A stretch of DNA of 64,000 nucleotides from Thalassospira sp. MCCC 1A03138 (GTDB lineage Bacteria; Pseudomonadota; Alphaproteobacteria; Rhodospirillales; Thalassospiraceae), in assembly GCF_002115785.1 (NCBI RefSeq), contig NZ_JFJY01000001.1, positions 620,001 through 684,000 of the forward strand, in the 5' to 3' direction. Numbering within the stretch: the stretch's first letter is position 1; each line of letters begins with the position of its first letter. A program made the position numbers and the translations under genes. Positions 1 to 10,800 of this stretch are shown here, in pieces. The notes beneath the pieces were generated by a model. It searched no databases, had not been told where the DNA came from, and was given only the letters and a program-made list of their open reading frames with translations.

Positions 1-142
1 TTTCCGGGTTTTCTTCGGCGTAATAAACGAACCAGACATGGTAAAGTTCGGGTGTCGGACGCAGCCCGTGATCGCGCAAAGCATCCAGCGTTGCCTTGGC
101 GTAATCCCAGTGTTTTGAGACATAATGATCCGTCTCTGTCAC
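1..142 (-). CDS. Diguanylate cyclase (GGDEF family), N-terminal fragment
   Basis: The reading frame runs off the left edge; only the first 47 codons are visible. I start it at GTG (142), preceded on the minus strand by AAGGTGGAG at good spacing. The visible part contains LRDHGLRPTPELYHVWFVYY followed by AEENPE. A helix of the type 'hG..ptPe.Y.vWf.Y....NpeL' is characteristic of the N-terminal segment of many alphaproteobacterial GGDEF proteins. The catalytic domain lies outside the window, so the assignment rests on this segment only. It is transcribed in the same direction as argB but separated by about 150 bp. Confidence 0.6.
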   Translation of the reverse strand, partial: MTETDHYVSKHWDYAKATLDALRDHGLRPTPELYHVWFVYYAEENPE

Positions 143-294
143 AACGGGTACTCCACCTTTTCAATTATCCATTAATTTCAGAGACCTAAGCCCGCAGAGG
201 CCTTTGTTCGCACGGAACTTAGCCTAATCCGCGGGTTTCAGCCACGCATTCATAATGGTAATCAATCGGTGATCTACACCCGAAAGGACTTAAA

Positions 295-1224
295 TCAGCT
301 GCTCCGGATCATAGTACCGGCACCACGTTCGGTGAAGAGCTCAAGCAATACCGCATGCGGTGCACGACCATCGACGATTACCGCGGCCTCCACCCCATTG
401 CGGACTGCATCCATGCAGGTTTCCGTTTTCGGGATCATACCGCCCTGGATCGTGCCATCGGCAATCATTGCATTGATGCTGTCGATATCCGCGTCACGCA
501 CCAGTTGCTTGTCGGCATCAAGGATACCTTTGACATCAGTCAGCATATAAAGGCGACGGGCACCGACAGCCTGTGCAATGGCACCGGCAGCCGTATCAGC
601 ATTGATATTGTATGTCTGACCGTCTTCACCAACCCCTATCGGTGCAATTACCGGAATAATGTCGGTATTGATGAAGCAATCAAGAACATGCGGGTTGACC
701 TCGACCGGTTCGCCGACAAAGCCCAGATCAAGGACCTTCTCGATATTGCTTTCGGGATCGCGTTTGGTGCGTTGCAGTTTGCGCGCCTTGATCAGATGGG
801 CATCCTTGCCACACAGGCCGACACTGACACCCCCGGCGCGGTTGATGTTCGAAACGATTTCCTTGTTGATCTTGCCGGCCAGAACCATTTCGACAACGTC
901 GATTGTCTGCTGATCGGTCACGCGAAGGCCATCAACAAATTCCGACTGGATGTTAAGTTCCTTGAGCATCTGGCCGATCTGCGGACCGCCGCCATGAACC
1001 ACAATCGGGTTCATGCCGACCTGCTTTAACAGGACCATATCCTGGGCAAACAGGCGTGCCAGTTCCGGATCACCCATGGCATGCCCGCCATATTTGACCA
1101 CGATCGTCTGACCGTTATAGCGTCGCATGTAGGGAAGAGCCTCGGACAGGACCTTGGCGCGTGCCAATGTCCGGTAAGCGTTGGATTCCGAGCTTTCTTC
1201 TTCAGAACGGACTTCTTCGTTCAT
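295..1224 (-). CDS. argB: Acetylglutamate kinase
   Basis: Phosphorylates N-acetyl-L-glutamate with ATP, the second step of arginine biosynthesis, in the cytoplasm. The 309-residue length fits the amino acid kinase family. Near residues 42-47 KYGGHAM carries the catalytic lysine and glycine loop; [10 protein letters not shown] (about 74-83) is the substrate and phosphate loop; the GLRVTD segment follows; and the IQGGMIPK stretch near the C-terminus is typical of ArgB. The long hydrophilic N-terminus before the kinase core includes a helix of the kind linked to arginine-sensitive hexameric enzymes, so feedback inhibition is likely (family knowledge). It is the last gene of the leftward rpmH-rnpA-yidD-yidC-engB-argB string, 37 bp after engB. 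Confidence 0.96.
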   Translation of the reverse strand: MNEEVRSEEESSESNAYRTLARAKVLSEALPYMRRYNGQTIVVKYGGHAMGDPELARLFAQDMVLLKQVGMNPIVVHGGGPQIGQMLKELNIQSEFVDGLRVTDQQTIDVVEMVLAGKINKEIVSNINRAGGVSVGLCGKDAHLIKARKLQRTKRDPESNIEKVLDLGFVGEPVEVNPHVLDCFINTDIIPVIAPIGVGEDGQTYNINADTAAGAIAQAVGARRLYMLTDVKGILDADKQLVRDADIDSINAMIADGTIQGGMIPKTETCMDAVRNGVEAAVIVDGRAPHAVLLELFTERGAGTMIRSS

Positions 1225-1261
1225 GTCTTCTCCCCAATGTTATACGAGCGCTATCGGGTGA

Positions 1262-1924
1262 TTATAGCAGCGTTGCGATTTCTGCGCGAAGCGCTTCAAG
1301 GCCGGTGCCCTTTTCGCTTGATGTCGCAAAAAGCTGCGACAGGGCGGCAGGGTGTTTTTTCACCGCTTCGACCACTTCGCGAATGCGTTTTTCCATCTGG
1401 CCTTTTTTAAGCTTGTCGGCCTTGGTCAGAACGATCTGATAAGACACGGCGGCCTCATCAAGCATCTTCATCATTTCAAGATCGGCTTTCATGAAGCCGT
1501 GCCGGGAATCGATCAAAACAAACACACGCCGCAACGTTACCCGCCCGCGCAGATATTGCTTGATCACATTCTGCCATGTATCGACGATATCCTTGGGAGC
1601 CTTGGCAAATCCATAGCCCGGCAGATCGACGATATTAAGCGCCCCATCCAGATCGAAATAGTTCAGCTGCTGGGTCCGGCCCGGCGTGTTCGATGTCCGG
1701 GCCATATCCTTGCGACCGGTTATGGCATTAAAAAGGCTGGACTTCCCGACATTGGACCGGCCTGCAAGGCAGATTTCGATCTTGTCTTCGGGCGGCAACT
1801 GTTCAAGTTGCGCCACCCCCAACATGAAAGTAACCGGGCGGGAAAACAGTTTCCGCCCGGCTTCGATCTGAGCCGATTCAAATTTCGGGATTGCAGTTGC
1901 CGATGGCAATTTTTCTTCGGTCAT
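1262..1924 (-). CDS. engB: Ribosome biogenesis GTPase EngB (YsxC/YihA)
   Basis: Small TRAFAC GTPase, usually essential, needed for late assembly of the large ribosomal subunit. In its 220 residues the G motifs are clear: GRSNVGKSS (P-loop, about residues 55-63), a conserved threonine in SNTPGRTQ, DLPGYG (G3) and TKADKLKKGQ (G4), then ATSSEKGTG (G5). Length is normal for the family. The gene lies between yidC and argB on the same strand. A strong GC-rich stem-loop sits in the 55-bp gap from yidC, just ahead of the ribosome site. Confidence 0.95.
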   Translation of the reverse strand: MTEEKLPSATAIPKFESAQIEAGRKLFSRPVTFMLGVAQLEQLPPEDKIEICLAGRSNVGKSSLFNAITGRKDMARTSNTPGRTQQLNYFDLDGALNIVDLPGYGFAKAPKDIVDTWQNVIKQYLRGRVTLRRVFVLIDSRHGFMKADLEMMKMLDEAAVSYQIVLTKADKLKKGQMEKRIREVVEAVKKHPAALSQLFATSSEKGTGLEALRAEIATLL

Positions 1925-1939
1925 TGTCGTTCCTTGAGC

Positions 1940-1967
1940 CCCGCGGGGCGTAACACGCCCCTGCGGG
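1940..1967 (-). promoter_or_regulatory. GC-rich stem-loop between yidC and engB
   Basis: On the minus strand CCCGCAGGGGCG pairs with CGCCCCGCGGG across a 5-base loop, with a single bulged base. No run of T follows, so it is not a typical terminator. It overlaps the start of the engB leader (AAGGAA follows it). It may stabilise the yidC message end or tune engB translation; this is inference. Confidence 0.4.
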
Positions 1968-1979
1968 AAGGATGGGGGA

Positions 1980-3695
1980 TCAAACCCCCATCTTGTACAT
2001 GATGTAGCGCTGTTGTGCGATCGACAGCGTGTTGTTCCATGCCCAGTAGATCACGAGACCTGCCGGGAAACTTGCCAGCATGAAGGTAAAGATCAGCGGC
2101 AGGAACATCATGATCTTGGCTTGAGTCGGATCTGCTGGTGCCGGGTTCAGCTTCTGCTGCAGGAACATGGTGATCCCCATGATCAACGGCCAGACACCGA
2201 TCATCAACATGTGCGGCGGATCCCACGGGATCAGACCAAACAGATTGAACAGCGAGGTCGGATCCGGTGCCGAAAGGTCCTGAATCCAGCCAAAGAACGG
2301 CGCGTGACGCATTTCGATGTTCACGAACAGCACCTTGTAAAGTGCGAAGAACACCGGAATCTGAACGACGATCGGCAGGCAACCCGATGCCGGGTTGATC
2401 TTCTCGCGCTTGTAAAGCGCCATCATTTCCTGCTGCTGACGCTGACGGTCATCCTTGAACTGCTCGCGCATCTTGGTGATTTGCGGCTGCAGTTTCTTCA
2501 TCGCACTCATGGATTTGTACGACTTGTTGGCCAACGGGAACATCACCGCCTTCACAAGAACCGTGAAGATCAGGATGGAAACGCCGAAGTTACCAACCAG
2601 ATGGTTCAGCCACTGCAGGAACAGGAAGAACGGTTTGGTCAGGAAATAGAACCAGCCGAAATCAATCGCGAGGTCGAAATTCTTGATACCATAGTCATTG
2701 GCATACTGATCAAGAAGCGACACTTCCTTGGCACCAGCAAACAGACGGGTTTCCGAAGCGGCTTCGGCACCGGCCGCAACCGTGCGGGCCGCACCAAGAT
2801 AATCAGTCTGGTACTTGTCGGAATTCTCGGCAACATGGTGGCTGAAACGCGTGGTCAGTGCCTCGTCCGAGGACGGTGCCAACGCAACCAGCCAGTATTT
2901 GTCGGTAATGCCAAGCCAGCCGCCGGTGGTTTTCTTTTCCACGGCACCGTCTTCGGCAAGATCATCATAATCGATTTCGGTCAGGGTGCCATCAATAACG
3001 CCAAGCGGACCTTCATGCAGGATATAGAACCCTGCCGTGGTCGGCTTGCCCTTGCGCGAAATCAGACCGTAGGGATACAGGGTGACATCCGAACCGCTGT
3101 CATTTTTGACCGACTGCTTGATCGAGAACATATAATTCTCGTCGATCGAAATCTCGCGATTGAAGGTCAGGCCGCTGCCATTATCCCAGCTCAGCGTGAC
3201 GGGTTTTGCAGGCGTCAGTTCGTTGGAGCTTGCAGTCCACTGGGTATCGCTGTTCGGAACGCTGACAGATTTGTCTGCGGCAACCCAGCCGAATTCGGCG
3301 AAGTATGCATTGTCGCTACCGGTCGGATTCAGAACGTGGATCAGCGGGCTGTCCGGTTCTTCGGTCTCGCGGTAATCCTGCAACTGGATGTCGTCAATCA
3401 CGCCACCAACCAGACGGATCGAACCCTCGACGCGCGGGGTTTCAATCTTGATACGCGGAGCTTTTGCAAGTGCTGCGTCGCGGTTGACGACCGGAGCCGC
3501 CGGTGCTGCACCACCTGGTACGCTGGGCACGTTCGAGGCAGACTGCGGTGCAGTATTGCCATTGACGTCAAGTTGTTCGCGAACTTGCGCTTCTCGATCC
3601 TGCGGCGCAGGTTCGGGAGCGAAAAAGAATTGGAACCCGACAAGGATTGCGACCGAAGCTGCAATCGCAATCCACAGGTTACGTTGTTCGTTCAT
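1980..3695 (-). CDS. yidC: Membrane protein insertase YidC
   Basis: Inner-membrane insertase acting alone or with SecYEG. The 571 residues show the Gram-negative YidC plan. An N-terminal signal-anchor helix (IAIAASVAILVGFQFFF, about 9-25) is followed by a large periplasmic P1 domain (about 50-345) and then the conserved five-helix core. The core includes the cytoplasmic coiled segment MSAMKKLQPQITKMREQF and the motif INPASGCLPIVVQIPVFFAL. The C-terminal helices include FLPLIFTFMLASFPAGLVIY. The start codon ATG has AGAGG just upstream. It lies 60 bp after yidD in the conserved rpmH operon, which fits its job in membrane assembly. Confidence 0.97.
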   Translation of the reverse strand: MNEQRNLWIAIAASVAILVGFQFFFAPEPAPQDREAQVREQLDVNGNTAPQSASNVPSVPGGAAPAAPVVNRDAALAKAPRIKIETPRVEGSIRLVGGVIDDIQLQDYRETEEPDSPLIHVLNPTGSDNAYFAEFGWVAADKSVSVPNSDTQWTASSNELTPAKPVTLSWDNGSGLTFNREISIDENYMFSIKQSVKNDSGSDVTLYPYGLISRKGKPTTAGFYILHEGPLGVIDGTLTEIDYDDLAEDGAVEKKTTGGWLGITDKYWLVALAPSSDEALTTRFSHHVAENSDKYQTDYLGAARTVAAGAEAASETRLFAGAKEVSLLDQYANDYGIKNFDLAIDFGWFYFLTKPFFLFLQWLNHLVGNFGVSILIFTVLVKAVMFPLANKSYKSMSAMKKLQPQITKMREQFKDDRQRQQQEMMALYKREKINPASGCLPIVVQIPVFFALYKVLFVNIEMRHAPFFGWIQDLSAPDPTSLFNLFGLIPWDPPHMLMIGVWPLIMGITMFLQQKLNPAPADPTQAKIMMFLPLIFTFMLASFPAGLVIYWAWNNTLSIAQQRYIMYKMGV

Positions 3696-3755
3696 CGCCT
3701 CTTTCCGCTTTCGTCCGGCGGCGCAAGACGCCTGACCGGTATTCTATTTACATGA

Positions 3756-4058
3756 CTAAAGCGCCGTTAACCGGAGTTCATCCTCCGACGGCGCTTTGTT
3801 TTGTTCACAGCCACATCCGGGCACGGGATCATAACCATGACCACCCCATGGATGGCAACGCATTATCCGTTTAAAACCCATCCAGCCGCCTTTTATTGCC
3901 CCATGGCGGGCAAGTGCCTCCATCATATAAGCCGAACAGGTCGGCTGATATCTGCAGGACCACCCGATATAGGGCGATAAAAAGAGCTGGTAGCCGCGAA
4001 CCGCGATTTGAAGAAGACGCGCCAAGGGGCCCACATTCGATCCGGGAAGGTTACTCAT
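3756..4058 (-). CDS. yidD: Membrane protein insertion efficiency factor YidD
   Basis: Small amphipathic protein (100 residues, slightly longer than many homologues) that assists YidC-dependent insertion. Diagnostic residues are [25 protein letters not shown] (the CxxxPTCSxY signature) and [20 protein letters not shown]. Its ATG overlaps the rnpA stop by four bases (ATGA), indicating translational coupling. The last dozen codons can fold into a long hairpin that also includes the stop codon. Confidence 0.95.
   Translation of the reverse strand: MSNLPGSNVGPLARLLQIAVRGYQLFLSPYIGWSCRYQPTCSAYMMEALARHGAIKGGWMGFKRIMRCHPWGGHGYDPVPGCGCEQNKAPSEDELRLTAL
3758..3797 (-). promoter_or_regulatory. Hairpin spanning the 3' end and stop codon of yidD
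   Basis: AAAGCGCCGT (minus strand) pairs perfectly with ACGGCGCTTT thirty bases later, and an inner CGGAG/CTCCG stem extends it. The arms are the final codons and stop region of yidD. No T-run follows on the minus strand, so a role in mRNA processing or partial attenuation before yidC is more likely than termination. Confidence 0.4.
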
Positions 4059-4513
4059 TTATCAGAGTCTCCTGCCTTCGTCGCACCACCGGGCCTTGAT
4101 CCACGTCCCTTGCGGGGGCGCTGGCTATCGGGGGCGGAAGGTTTGGCATCCGGAATACGCCGCAGGGCAAACCGCATATCATCAACCAGTTTTTCAAAAT
4201 CCCGGTCAATGGTCTGCTGACGACCGATCACGACATAATCCCAACCGGGCAATGCCATATCCGTCATCAATTGGTCCGCCACGGCACGCAAACGCCGCCG
4301 AACGCGATTGCGAACGACGGCCTTGCCCACCTTTTTGGTGACGGTAAACCCGACTCGTGCAAGTCGATCTTCACCGGCGTATTCTGTGTCCGGTTTGATC
4401 CCGGGACGCGGAGCGCCCTGAAGGATCAATCCTTGTGTAACCCATTTCCGGCGGGTGCCTGCGACGCGAAGAAACTCTGCGCGCTTTTTCAAGCGTTCCA
4501 CCGAAACGGTCAC
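4055..4513 (-). CDS. rnpA: Ribonuclease P protein component
   Basis: Protein subunit of RNase P, which matures tRNA 5' ends together with the RNA subunit (not in this window). The family hallmark [11 protein letters not shown] (the RNR motif) is present, preceded by [16 protein letters not shown]; the N-terminus [13 protein letters not shown] is typical. I chose GTG at 4513 (about 152 residues), five bases after the rpmH stop; GTG at 4501 is an alternative, and longer upstream starts would run into rpmH. The C-terminus carries a basic/proline tail beyond the usual core. Translation is probably coupled to rpmH. Confidence 0.92.
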   Translation of the reverse strand: MTVSVERLKKRAEFLRVAGTRRKWVTQGLILQGAPRPGIKPDTEYAGEDRLARVGFTVTKKVGKAVVRNRVRRRLRAVADQLMTDMALPGWDYVVIGRQQTIDRDFEKLVDDMRFALRRIPDAKPSAPDSQRPRKGRGSRPGGATKAGDSDK

Positions 4514-4517
4514 AACA

Positions 4518-4652
4518 TTAGGCCGACAGACGCTTGCGGCCCTTGGCGCGGCGTGCGGTAAGCACACGGCGGCCACCGACGGTCGCGCTGCGGGAACGGA
4601 AGCCGTGGCGGCGTTTCCGTACGAGTTTGCTTGGCTGGTAGGTGCGCTTCAC
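4518..4652 (-). CDS. rpmH: Large ribosomal subunit protein bL34
   Basis: A 44-residue basic protein starting at GTG (4652): [18 protein letters not shown], ending GRKRLSA. This matches bL34 almost exactly in length and sequence. GGAG sits eight bases before the GTG start. It is the first gene of the rpmH-rnpA-yidD-yidC-engB-argB string and is preceded by an excellent sigma-70-like promoter. Confidence 0.97.
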   Translation of the reverse strand: MKRTYQPSKLVRKRRHGFRSRSATVGGRRVLTARRAKGRKRLSA

Positions 4653-4702
4653 TGCACTTACTCCGTTCTAATAAAGGTAATCCGATAAAATTCGAGGTCC
4701 GC

Positions 4703-4731
4703 TGTATAGGACTTCACACCATGGCTGTCAA
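4703..4731 (-). promoter_or_regulatory. Vegetative promoter of the rpmH operon
   Basis: On the minus strand TTGACA (4731-4726) and TATACA (4708-4703) are separated by exactly 17 bases. The start would fall near 4696, about 45 bases before the rpmH GTG. It is the best match to a housekeeping promoter in the region. Confidence 0.8.
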
Positions 4732-4810
4732 TCGCGACAGGGTGAGTTCCCCCAGAAAACCGACAATGCCGCCGAGATTGCGTCCCGACGGCATCCAAAT
4801 CGTCTTTTCG

Positions 4811-7800
4811 TCACCACTCGATACGTTCGACATTGGAAAATGTCAACTCGGTTCCATCAGAAAACACAATGGTTCCCGACGAATCGGTGGAGAGTTCCAT
4901 ATAGTTGTGCTTCGATTTCGTAATGCTGCCTTCATCCAGAACCAGGGTCCAGTCACTCGAATCGATATTGCCACCATTGGCACTATGCAATTCGATGGTA
5001 TCGGTGGTCCATCCATTGGCCCCACCGTCCACATGGTCCGCCCCGTCACCCATGTTGAAAATAAACAGATCCGACCCGCCACCACCGTAAAGCTGGTCAT
5101 CGCCGGTGCCGCCAATCAGCGTGTCGTCATCATCCCCACCCAGCAGCATGTCATTCCCGGCACCACCGGACAGGGTATCTTTCCCCGCACCGCCAATCAG
5201 GGTGTCATTTCCGTCGTCACCATAAAGACGGTCTTTGTCGCCACCACCATCAATCGTGTCGTCACCCGATCCGCCATACAGCGTATCGCGCCCCCAGCCG
5301 GTGGTTAGCGTATCGTTGCCCGATCCGCCGTCAAAATAGTTCGATCCGCCGTCCGCGTTCAGGATGTCGTTACCGTCACCGCCAAGGAAAGTGTCATCAC
5401 CATATCCGCCATGGATCGAGTCGTTGCCGCCCTCGCCCCATACGGTATTATCCCCGCCGCCAACATCAATGCGATCATCACCGTCACCAGACGCGACCGT
5501 ATCCTTACCGCTGCCGGTCGTGATGCTGTCATCGCCACTGCCGCCAAGGATGGTATTGCGGCCTTCGCCGCCCGTGATCGTGTTGTCGCCATCCCCGGCA
5601 TCGATATAATCGTCATCGCTTCCGACACTGATCGTGTCATTGCCGGTCCCGGTCCAGATGCGGTTATCGCCTTCACCTGCATTGACGATGTTGTTGCCAT
5701 CACCGCCAACAATGGTGTCATTGCCGCTACCGGTATAGATGGTGTCGTTACCAGCACCGGTCTGAACGGTGTTCGTACCTTCTCCGGCATAGATGATATT
5801 GTCACCGCCGCTGGCATGGATTTTGTCATCGCCGCTGCCGCCGGTGACATAGTCATTCCCCTCACCGGCATAGACAGTGTTTGTGCCCTCGCCACCATGG
5901 ACGATGTCGTTACCTGCACCGGCATTGATATAGTCGTTTCCGCCATCGCCGGTGATGCTGTCATCACCGTCACCGGCATAAATCACGTCATTGCCGTTTC
6001 CGGCCCAGATCGTATCATTGCCCGCATTGGTCCAGATGGTGTCATGACCGCCACCCGCGCCGATGGTATCGTTGCCGGAACCGGTCTGGAACATCTCGTC
6101 TGCTTCCGTGCCCCAGCGGGTTTCATTCGGATCGGCGGCTTCTTCCTCAATCGTGACCAGAAGGATCGCGGTTGTTGTGGCGGTATCGCTGCCATCACGT
6201 GACTGAGCCGAGACCATCAGCTCGAACGTGCCGAAATAATCACTTGCCGGTGTCAGGGTCAGGCCACTCAACTGTGCCGCACTCAGCGTCCAGGTACCGT
6301 TCCCGTTATCAGTCCCGGCAGACAGGGTCGCCCCACCTGGCACACCACTGATGATAATCGTCAGGGTCTCGCTGCTGTCGGTCAGGCCTGCGTCGATATC
6401 AAGCGCAACAGCATTGCCCTCGTCCCCACTGGCATCAGACAGATCAAGTGTCGGCGCATCTGCGACACCGGCAACATCAACCGTAATCGTACCGCTGCTC
6501 GCCGCAACATCTTCGCCATCCGCAGACTGCGCGGTGACCGCCAGATCAAACGACCCGCTGAAATCATCCGCTGGTGTGATTGTCAGACCGTTCAGGTCGG
6601 TTGCTGCCAGCGTCCAACTGCCGTCACCGTTATCGGTACCGGCAGACAACGTCGCACCTTCTGGCACGCCACTAATCGTAACGGTTAGAACTTCGGAGCT
6701 ATCCGTCAGGCCCGCATCAATATCGAGTGCAATGGCTGAATCTTCCGAACCACTGGCGTCAGAGACATCCAACGTCGGCGCATCCGCCACACCCGTAACA
6801 TCAACAGTGATCGTGCCGCTGCTCGTCGCAACATCTTTACCATCCGCTGACTGCGCGGTGACCGCCAGATTAAAGGATCCGCTGAAGTCGTCCGCTGGCG
6901 TGATCATCAGACCGTTCAGATCAGCCGCCGACAGTGTCCAGCTGCCGTCACCGTTATCGGTACCCGCAGACAAGGTCGCACCTTCCGGAACGCCGCTGAT
7001 CGTGACATTTAGAACTTCGGAGCTATCCGTCAGGCCCGCGTCAATATCGAGCGTAATGGCCAAATCTTCCGAACCACTGGCGTCAGAGACATCCAGCGTC
7101 GGCGCATCGGCAATACCTGCAACATCAACCGTAATGCTGCCTGTTGTGGTCGCGATATCTTCGCCATCGGCAGACGTTGCCGTCACTCCAAGCTCGAAGC
7201 TGCCAGAGAAATCATCCGACGGGGTAATCGTCAGTCCTGCAAGCTGATCGGGACTTAGAGTCCAGCTGCCATCACCGTTATCGGTACCGGCTGACAGGGT
7301 CGCGCCCTCTGGCACGCCGCTGATCGTAACGGTCAAAACTTCGGAGCTATCCGTCAGGCCCGCATCAATATCGAGCGTAATCGCCGTATCTTCCGAACCA
7401 CTGGTGTCAGAAACGTCCAATGTCGGGGCATCGGCAACCCCCGTGACCTCTACTGTGATCGTGTTACCCCCAAAACGTGGGGGCCGCGTTAACCGAATTG
7501 GGTCTGATGTCGATGCCGAAGAATCTCCGTCTGTGGACCGGGCAACAACAGAAAGGTCGAAAGAACCACTAAAGTTTTCAGGCGGGGTGATTGTCAGGCC
7601 TTCAAGGTCACCGGCCTCAAGAGTCCAGCTTCCATCACCATTATCGGTACCAGCAGACAAGCTTGCTCCGTCCGGAACACCACTGATCGTTACGGTCAGA
7701 ACTTCACTATCATCGGTGAGGGATGCATCAATATCCAGAGCGATAGCTGAATCTTCGTTACCAGATGCATCAGACACATCAAGCAATGGCCTGTCCGCAA

Positions 7801-10800
7801 CGCCCGCAACATCGACCGTAATGACTCCAGTCGCACTTGCGATATCGGTTCCATCCGCAGATTGCGCCGTGACCACAAGATCAAACGAACCACTATAATT
7901 GTGAGCCGGACGTATCTTGAGACCATCAAGGTCACCGGCATCAAGAGTCCAACTTCCATCACCATTATTTGTGCCTGCCGACAGGGTTGCACCATCCGGG
8001 ACGCCGGAAATGGTAACGGTCAATGTTTCGCTCGAATCCGTTACGCCCGCATCGATATCCAGCGCAATTGTCCTGTCTTCGTATCCGCTTGCATCGGATA
8101 CTTCCAGTGTCGGCGCATCGGCGACACCCGCAACATCAACCGTAATCGTCTCCGTAGCGGTGGCGATATCGCTGCCATCAGCAGACTGCGCGGTGACGAT
8201 CAGATCAAATGAACCACTAAAATCCTCCGCCGGGGTAATCGACAGGCCGTTGAGGTCGGTTGCTGACAGCGTCCAGCTGCCGTCACCATTATTGGTTCCA
8301 GCCGACAAGGTTGCACCTTCTGGCACACCACTGATCGTAACCGTCAGAACTTCGGAGTTGTCTGTCAGACCGGCATCGATATCCAGTGCAATGACAGAAT
8401 CTTCATTCCCAGATGCATCCGCAATATCCAACGTCGGTTCATCGGCAACACCTGCAACATCAACCGTAATCGTATCCGTCGCTGTCGCAATGTCGCTGCC
8501 ATCCGCTGACTGCGCGGTCACCGCCAGATCGAACGATCCGCTAAAATCATCCGCTGGTGTAATAGTCAGACCGTTCAGGTCGGCAGATGACAGAGTCCAG
8601 CTGCCATCACCGTTATCTGTACCCGCAGACAAGGTCGCACCTTCTGGCACGCCACTAATCGTAACGGTGAGAACTTCGCTGGAATCCGTCAGACCGGCAT
8701 CGATATTCAGCGCAATGACAGAATCTTCGTTGCCAGATGCATCCGCAACATCCAACGTTGGTTCATCGGCAACACCTGCAACATCAACCGTAATCGTATC
8801 CGTCGCTGTCGCAATGTCGCTGCCATCCGCAGATTGTGCGGTGACGATCAGATCAAATGAACCACTAAAATCCTCTGCCGGGGTAATCGACAGGCCGTTG
8901 AGGTCGGTTGCTGACAGCGTCCAACTGCCATCACCATTATTGGTTCCAGCCGACAAGGTTGCACCTTCTGGCACACCAGTGATCGTGACCGTCAGAACTT
9001 CGGAGCTGTCTACCAGACCGGCATCGATATCCAGCGCAATCGCGCTGTCTTCGGAGCCAGAGGCATCTGCGGCATCAAGCGTCGGTAAATCTGCTACACC
9101 TGTGACGTCAACCGTGATCGTATCCGTCGCTGTCGCAATGTCGCTGCCATCTGCCGACTGCGCGGTTACCGTCAAATCAAACGATCCGCTAAAGTCATTA
9201 GCTGGGGTAATTGTCAGGCTATTCAGGTCGGAAGCAGACAGAGTCCAGCTACCATCGCCATTATCGGTACCCGCCGACAAGGCCGCACCTTCCGGAACAC
9301 CACTAATCGTGACGGTCAGGATTTCAGATGCGTCTGTCAGGCCAGCATCGATATCCAGCGCAATGGCACTGTCTTCAGAACCCTTGGCGTTCGCGACATC
9401 AAGTGTCGGCGCATCTGCGACACCTGCGACATCCACTGTGATTGAACCGGTTGTCGTCGCAATATCTTCGCCATCGGCAGACGTTGCCGTCACACCAAGC
9501 TCGACGCTGCCAGAAAAGTCATCCGCTGGCGTAATCGTCAGACCGTTCAGGTCCGCAGCCGACAATGTCCAACTGCCATCGCCATTATCGACCCCTGCCG
9601 ACAGGGTCGCGCCGTCCGGCACACCGGAGATCGTGACCGTGAGGACTTCGGAGCCATCCGCCAGAGCCGCATCAATGTCGAGAGCGATGGAGCTGTCTTC
9701 GGCACCCGAAGCGTTCGAAACTTCAAGGGTCGGGGCATCAGCAACACCAGAAACATCAATCGTAATAGTACTGCTGGTCGCTGCAGCATCTTCGCCATCC
9801 GCAGACTGCGCGGTGACAGTCAGATCAAACGAGCCGCTGAAGTCATGCTCAGGCGTGATCGTCAGCCCTTCGAGGTCATCCGAACTCAAAGTCCAGCTGC
9901 CATCGCCATTATCGGTACCAGCGGACAAGGTCGCACCTTCCGGCACACCGGAGATCGTGACCGTCAGGACTTCAGAGCTATCTGTTAGACCCGCATCAAT
10001 ATCAAGCGTGATGGCACTGTCTTCGGTGCCGGACACATTTGACACATCAAGTGTGGGTTGGTCCGCGACACCGGCGACAGCAACCGTAATGGTGTCGCTG
10101 ATCGATGCCGTGTCGTTGCCGTCCTGCGATGTTACCGTGACGGTCAGATCAAAGCTGCCGCTGTAATCACCGCTCGGGGTGATGCTCAGGCCTTCAAGAT
10201 CACTCGCGCTCAATGTCCAGCTGCCGTCACCGTTGCTGGTCCCGGCCGACAGGCTGGCCCCATCGGGAACACCACTGATGGTGATGGTCATCGTTTCGCT
10301 GGTATCTGTCAGCCCCGCATCGACATCCAGATCAATCGCGCTGTCTTCGCTGCCCGATGCATCCGACACGGTCAAAGTCGGTGTATCTGCAACTGCACTG
10401 ACATCAACATTGATGACCTGGCTGGTCGATGCACTGTCATCGCCAGCACTTGAAGTTGCCGTAACGGTAAGATCGAATGCACCGCTGTAATCGTCGGCTG
10501 GTGTAATCGTCAGACCTTCAATATCTGCGGCCTCCAGCGTCCAACTGCCATCGCCATTATTGGTACCGGCGGACAGGGTGGCGCCTTCCGGCACACCTGA
10601 AATGGTGATGCTCAGGATTTCGGTTGTGTCGCCAAGCGATGCATCAATATCAAGGGCAATCGCGCCGCCATCCTCGGCACCCGTGGCATCGACAACATCC
10701 AGTGCCGGAGTCTCTGCCGCGGGGTTATAGGACGCACCATCGACATAGATTTCGAGATTCTCGATATTGCTGACCTCGACCCCGAGTGCGTCAAGCATCA

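Noticed and set aside
2013-3755. A 580-codon plus-strand frame across yidC.
   Set aside because: Antisense shadow of a strongly conserved minus-strand gene; its product has no recognisable features.
4653-4810. Replication origin or DnaA boxes near rpmH.
   Set aside because: No cluster of DnaA boxes and no dnaA gene; in alphaproteobacteria rpmH is usually not at the origin.
7917-10166. Long plus-strand open frames opposite the repeat array (for example 749 and 611 codons).
   Set aside because: They mirror the highly biased, periodic codons of the giant minus-strand gene and encode serine/proline-rich repeats with the same 324-bp period. No ribosome sites or known domains.
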